Of a DNA stretch of 64,000 bases, positions 60,371-64,000 are shown one piece after another; position 1 is the stretch's first letter; every line of letters begins with the position of its first letter. The translations under genes were made by a program, and so were the position numbers. Under the pieces are notes generated by a model. The model worked only from the letters and a program-made list of their open reading frames with translations. It searched no databases and was not told the DNA's origin. Source of the DNA: Lachnospiraceae bacterium (GTDB taxonomy: Bacteria > Bacillota > Clostridia > Lachnospirales > Lachnospiraceae). The DNA lies in assembly GCA_910575775.1 (NCBI GenBank), contig CAJTEY010000001.1, forward strand, positions 310,001-374,000, written 5' to 3'.

Positions 60371-61472
60371 TTGCAATCTCCTCAAAATACGCTTTCCACA
60401 GCGGATTTACGCGCTCCGGCGCAAGTCTCTCCTGAATCCTCGCCGCCTCCCGGCCAAGCCTGTCCGCATAAACAGAATCTCCCAGAAGCCTGTCCATCGC
60501 ACGCTCCAGCGCTGACTGATCACCCGCAGGAATGACCAGACCGCTCACGCCGTCTTCCACCAGCTCCTCCGTGCCGCCGCTTGGCACATCCGTGGCAATC
60601 ACAGGCAGCCCAAGCGCCAGTGCCTCAATCAGGGCGTTGGAGACCCCCTCCGAATAGGAAGTAAGCAGAAACAGGGAAGCGCGTCCAATCCGCGCCGCCA
60701 CATCAGGCACAACTCCAGGCAGGGATACGCGCTCTGCAATACCGAGCTTTGCCGCTGTCTCTTCTAAATAGAAACGCAGTTCCCCGTCTCCATAAATCAC
60801 AAGCGTATATTCCGGGTATTTTTCTTTCAGCCGCGCAAAAGCGCGAAGCTGCATTTCCTGGTTTTTGTTGGCATCCATGCGCCCCACAGACACAATTTTT
60901 TTCTCCCGCACACCCTCGTATCTTGGTCTGATAAAGGCCGGATTCAGAGAATTAGGCAGGATTACGGCTTTCGCTCCAACCTTCCTGCTAAAGAAGCTTC
61001 TGGAGCGTTCCGTCTGTAAGACGACTCCCGCTGCACGGGAAAAGAGGAAATCCGCCAGCATCCGCATTCCCTTGGAAGGATATTCCTCCTTTGCCTCCCC
61101 GACTACAGAGACCACAGCCTTCGTCTTCGTCCTCATAGTGGTGACAACAGCCATAAAATTATTTTTTCCGATACAGGACAGCACAAGATCCGCCTCCTGC
61201 TCTTTCCATATCGTGTGTAATTTATTGAGCCTTCTGAAAAAATTGATTACCCTGTTTCCAGAGACTTTTTCTTTTTCAATGTCGGAAAGGATTCTCTCAA
61301 TTCCATCCGGCAGTTCATACTCCTCTTCCTTCTGATATTGCGTCACCATGACGACACAATACCCTTCCGTCTGAAAGTATTCGGCCAGATTTACAAACAC
61401 ACGTTCGGCTCCTCCTTTGCTGAGGGAGCCAATATAGAAGGCTATTTTCTTTCTCTCTTTTTTTTCACTCAT
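60363..61472 (-). CDS. Glycosyltransferase family 4
   Basis: 369 residues. IAFYIGSLSKGGAERVFVNL is the N-terminal G-G-A-E loop; the donor domain has IVSVGRMDANKNQEMQLRAF, YTLVIYGDGELRFYLEETAA and LLTSYSEGVSNALIEALALG with the E-x7-E pair. The first codons (MSEKKERKK) are highly basic and coded by an A-rich tract. Just upstream there is a good ribosome site, GAAGGA, but it lies 14 nt from ATG 61472 and closer to a 5-codon mini-ORF (see 61465-61482). The preceding region of 214 nt is AT-rich. Soluble; sugar unknown. Confidence 0.9.
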   Translation of the reverse strand: MSEKKERKKIAFYIGSLSKGGAERVFVNLAEYFQTEGYCVVMVTQYQKEEEYELPDGIERILSDIEKEKVSGNRVINFFRRLNKLHTIWKEQEADLVLSCIGKNNFMAVVTTMRTKTKAVVSVVGEAKEEYPSKGMRMLADFLFSRAAGVVLQTERSRSFFSRKVGAKAVILPNSLNPAFIRPRYEGVREKKIVSVGRMDANKNQEMQLRAFARLKEKYPEYTLVIYGDGELRFYLEETAAKLGIAERVSLPGVVPDVAARIGRASLFLLTSYSEGVSNALIEALALGLPVIATDVPSGGTEELVEDGVSGLVIPAGDQSALERAMDRLLGDSVYADRLGREAARIQERLAPERVNPLWKAYFEEIANG

Positions 61473-61482
61473 GGTCTTGCAT
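61465..61482 (-). other. Possible 5-codon upstream ORF before the GT4 gene
   Basis: ATG 61482, coding MQDHE, has GAAGGA four nt upstream and stops at 61465-61467, inside the first codons of the GT4 gene (ATG 61472). Its stop overlaps the GT4 start region, so ribosomes ending there could restart. This arrangement would make GT4 translation depend on the mini-ORF. It may equally be chance. Confidence 0.3.
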
Positions 61483-61491
61483 AAATTCCTT

Positions 61492-61547
61492 CATTTTTCT
61501 ACAAAAACATCTGTTTTTAAATATTTTTCCTGCATTTTTCTACAAAA
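61492..61547. repeat. Two 15-bp direct repeats in the GT4 leader
   Basis: CATTTTTCTACAAAA occurs at 61492-61506 and again at 61533-61547, spaced 41 bp centre to centre. A third, weaker T-rich match lies near 61641-61654. The whole gap 61473-61686 (214 nt) is AT-rich, with no clear terminator or box pair. Repeats of this size may bind a regulator, but AT-rich low complexity can produce such matches. Confidence 0.35.
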
Positions 61548-61686
61548 TACGGCAAAAATTTAGGTATTAATTAAATTCTCATTTATTTTTATTCTTTTAA
61601 ATGTGTTGATAATTCACTCTATTTTCTGAAAATTCTTTTCTAATTTTTTCTAAAAAACATACGCTATTCCTTCGTTTTTTTAAATC

Positions 61687-63594
61687 TCACTTGTTACTGT
61701 TCTCGTAAAAATGCGTGTACCACTGCTGGAAAACAAAGAGTGCCCAGATCAGCCCCGAATAGTTTTCTCCCGTCCCGCGTCCCCTGTCTCCTGTATCAAG
61801 ATAGTCCTTCACCATCTTCGATAGATACGGTTCGTCAAACAGATTCTGACGCTTCACAAGATCATGTCCCGTATAATATAACAGTCGTTCTTTCAGCGGG
61901 CCTCTCAGCCACTTATCAAGCGGCACGCCAAACCCTTTCTTCGGACGCTCCAGCAGTTCCCTCGGGACATAATCATAAGCGATCTCTTTCAGAATATGCT
62001 TTTTGTCCCCCGCCGCATATTTATAGACATGGGGAATCCGATAGGAAAAGTCCATCACATCCGGGTCAAGAATCGGGCATCTCGCCTCCAGTGAGTATTT
62101 CATGGACGCGCGGTCCATCTTGCAGAGAATGTCCCCCGGCAGATAGGTGTCCATATCCAGAAGCATCCGGCAGATCTGCCAGTCGCTGACAGGATATGCG
62201 CTCTCCATGGGATAATGCACCGGCAGGACACGCTGCACCTGGGACACCCCGCCCACCATAGCTCGCGCCATCCCCGGATAATTTCCCGCACCGAACTGTG
62301 TCTTTGTCTCCCGGTTCCTGTTTCCAGCAATCACGCGCACCCTGAAGGGCAGCTTTTCCTCCAGGCAAAGCCGCCTTACCCCCGGCAGACCGCACAAACC
62401 ATGCACCATGCCGCCCAGCATATCCAGCTTCTGCGCCTGGGCAACCTTCTCGTAAATATTGTAGCCGCAGTAAAACTCATCTCCACCGTCGCCGGAAAGA
62501 GCCACCGTCACCTGCTCTCTGGCCAGTTTGCAGACCAGCATCGTCGGTATCTGGGACGGATCCGCAAATGGCTCATCATAATATTGGGGAATGCTCTCCA
62601 CCATACGAAGCATGTCCGTCTCGTCAATCATCAGCTCCGTGTGAGACGTTCCCAGATAGTCAGCCACCGCTCTCGCATAAGGCGCCTCATTGTAATTATC
62701 CTCGAAAAAGCCGATAGAAAATGTCTTTACAGACTCCGCAGAATGGGCCTGCGCCATCGCCGTCACCAGAGAGGAGTCATAGCCGCCGCTCAAAAAAGTC
62801 CCAAGCGGCACATCCGCAATCATACGAAGAGACACCGCGCGCTGCAAAAGAGCTTTCAGCCGCTCCTTCGCCTCCCCGTAGCTTTTTACAGGCCGCTTCG
62901 CCGCTTCCCCGTAAGCCTCCCGCACGCTCCAGTAATTCCATGTGCTGATCTGTCCATTCCGAAATCTGAGTATCGCGCCCGGCGCAAGCTTATAGACATT
63001 CTCATAGATGCTCTCCGGCGCATTGATATACTGCTGGTATAAGTAGCGCGAAAGCACGCCCCTGTCTATCCTTCCCCGGAAATCCGGGCAGGCCATAATC
63101 GGCTTCAGCTCCGACGCAAACACAAGCTCTTCCTGCTCATACCAATAATAGAGCGGTTTCTTGCCGATACGGTCACGGACCAGGTAAACCGCCTCCTCCT
63201 CTCTGTCAAAAAGAGCGATAGCAAACATACCGTTAAACCGGTTCACACAGGAAATGCCCCATTTTAAATAGGCGGCTATGATAACCTCCGTGTCGCAGTC
63301 CGACAGGAAGGGATAGTCCGCCAATTCCTCTCTCAGTTCTCTGAAATTATAAATTTCCCCATTAAAGACCGCAACAACCCGGTCATCCGCCGAGTGCATG
63401 GGCTGATGCCCCAAAGCAGAAAGATCCATAATGGAAAGCCTTCTCTGCGCAAACCCTGCCCGGTAACCGCCGGCCAGCTCGTAAACCTCTTCCCCGCTGT
63501 CGTTGGGGCCCCTGTGATACATCGTATCATTCATCTTTTTCAGCTGCCCAGGTGTGACCTCCCGTCTTCTGATGTATCCGCATATCCCACACAT
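61687..63594 (-). CDS. asnB: Asparagine synthetase (glutamine-hydrolysing) family, AsnB
   Basis: About 635 residues. MCGICGYIRRRE carries Cys2 of the glutaminase, YHRGPNDSGEEV follows, then SGGYDSSLVTAMAQAHSAE as the PP-loop, VALSGDGGDEFYCGYNIYEK and RCPILDPDVMDFSYRIPH. ATG 63594 has TGGAG six nt upstream; the ORF continues upstream to 63639 but Cys2 must follow the first Met, so the shorter start is right. It is similar in layout to the enzyme at 57280-59232 but different in detail. In this context it could amidate a uronic acid or just make asparagine. Confidence 0.92.
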   Translation of the reverse strand: MCGICGYIRRREVTPGQLKKMNDTMYHRGPNDSGEEVYELAGGYRAGFAQRRLSIMDLSALGHQPMHSADDRVVAVFNGEIYNFRELREELADYPFLSDCDTEVIIAAYLKWGISCVNRFNGMFAIALFDREEEAVYLVRDRIGKKPLYYWYEQEELVFASELKPIMACPDFRGRIDRGVLSRYLYQQYINAPESIYENVYKLAPGAILRFRNGQISTWNYWSVREAYGEAAKRPVKSYGEAKERLKALLQRAVSLRMIADVPLGTFLSGGYDSSLVTAMAQAHSAESVKTFSIGFFEDNYNEAPYARAVADYLGTSHTELMIDETDMLRMVESIPQYYDEPFADPSQIPTMLVCKLAREQVTVALSGDGGDEFYCGYNIYEKVAQAQKLDMLGGMVHGLCGLPGVRRLCLEEKLPFRVRVIAGNRNRETKTQFGAGNYPGMARAMVGGVSQVQRVLPVHYPMESAYPVSDWQICRMLLDMDTYLPGDILCKMDRASMKYSLEARCPILDPDVMDFSYRIPHVYKYAAGDKKHILKEIAYDYVPRELLERPKKGFGVPLDKWLRGPLKERLLYYTGHDLVKRQNLFDEPYLSKMVKDYLDTGDRGRGTGENYSGLIWALFVFQQWYTHFYENSNK

Positions 63595-63667
63595 TACAAA
63601 CTCCAATCTGGAAAATGCCTGCTTTGTGCATTCTCCCACGCAAAATTCAGAGGTTCCTTTCGCGCCG

Positions 63668-64000
63668 TTATCTCACATTCTTGTTCATAAAGTATTCCCT
63701 GTATTCTCCAAAATCCTTACACTCATTGTCCACGGACTCCACCAGCTCTATATATTTCTCCTGCATCAGCGCCCGATAATTGTCGAAATTATCATACCCT
63801 TCTTTACACCATGCAAACGGATGCGTCAAAATCTGCACCTTGTCATGGCCCGTGATATTAGCCTCGTCCGGGTAACCGTAACGCCAGATATGGTTGGCGT
63901 CCGACATATATTTCACGTTCAATTTAGTATCGCTCGTTATTTTATCTGCATAGGTAAAAAATTCATCCTGATACGCATTGAGCAGACCATCCAGCTTGAT
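63668..64000 (-). CDS. Polysaccharide-deacetylase-like protein, 5' end outside window
   Basis: Reading frame open to base 64000, stop at 63668; 110 codons of the C-terminus are visible. KYMSDANHIWRYGYPDEANI, then KVQILTHPFAWCKEGYDNFD resemble the SDSNGxWR and Q-x-L-x-HP-x-W blocks of uncharacterised polysaccharide-deacetylase-like proteins found in capsule loci. The final 30 residues are charged and helical. The start codon and N-terminal catalytic part are outside the window. It lies 73 nt from the AsnB start (63594) in the same direction. The deacetylase link is by motif shape only. Confidence 0.6.
   Translation of the reverse strand: MKLDGLLNAYQDEFFTYADKITSDTKLNVKYMSDANHIWRYGYPDEANITGHDKVQILTHPFAWCKEGYDNFDNYRALMQEKYIELVESVDNECKDFGEYREYFMNKNVR

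Noticed and set aside
61687-63639. Longer start of the AsnB enzyme
   Set aside because: Cys2 must be exposed at the N-terminus; the ribosome site supports ATG 63594.
1-64000. CRISPR arrays, tRNA or rRNA genes, insertion sequences, phage attachment sites
   Set aside because: No regularly spaced repeats, no cloverleaf or rRNA segments, and no transposase or integrase motifs were found.

Overview
The window is a dense surface-polysaccharide biosynthesis region in which every convincing gene lies on the minus strand, so transcription runs from right to left. Gene families typical of gut Clostridia (CotH-like proteins, DUF2304 with a DPM1-type transferase, DUF6056 membrane proteins, GT11 fucosyltransferases, DUF5672, PglK-like ABC exporters), mixed base composition (roughly 36-42% GC in places, over 50% elsewhere, judged by eye) and strong AGGAGG-type ribosome sites suggest a Bacillota bacterium, probably Lachnospiraceae. 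No rRNA, tRNA, IS element or CRISPR array was seen, so the species cannot be fixed.

Right part (about 47.3-64 kb): a glycan cluster with two glutamine-dependent AsnB-type synthetases, GT4 and GT2 glycosyltransferases, an SGNH-like membrane-anchored protein, a GT11 fucosyltransferase and a divergent relative, a PglK-like ABC exporter, a DUF6056 membrane protein, DUF5672 and GT17-like transferases, and a Wzy-like polymerase. The right edge cuts a polysaccharide-deacetylase-like gene.

Junction (46.4-47.4 kb): an AT-rich scar holding a 5'-truncated HATPase-like gene, a DUF4325/STAS-like gene and a frameshifted small membrane protein. The end of the polymerase gene runs into the broken ATPase.

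Middle part (11-46.4 kb): a second assembly line that starts with a WbaP/CpsE-type phosphoglycosyl transferase (44962-46374). It continues with GT4, hexapeptide acetyltransferase, two GT2, GT11, pyruvyl transferase, Wzx, a GH105-like hydrolase, Wzy, a TagA/WecG-GT4 fusion, CotH-like protein, GT4, radical SAM/SPASM protein, GT4, GT-D enzyme, serine-acetyltransferase-like protein, ABC exporter, a GT-C-like/DPM1-type/DUF2304 set, a second CotH-like protein, more glycosyltransferases, an AsnB-like ligase without the nucleophilic cysteine, and WecC plus WecB, which make UDP-ManNAcA.

Left part (1-10.5 kb, AT-richer): acidic-sugar genes. NeuB, NeuC and NeuA give a plausible complete route to a CMP-nonulosonic acid (most simply CMP-Neu5Ac). 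Directly upstream is a second, unusual set: a glycosyltransferase with a 12-G tract in its coding sequence (probable phase-variable switch), a KdsC-like phosphatase, a second CMP-sugar synthetase and a DRE-TIM aldolase fused to a DUF115/sialyltransferase-like domain. I read this as a possible separate pathway to an activated 2-keto-3-deoxy sugar. That is the most interesting candidate system here, and its product is not known from the sequence.
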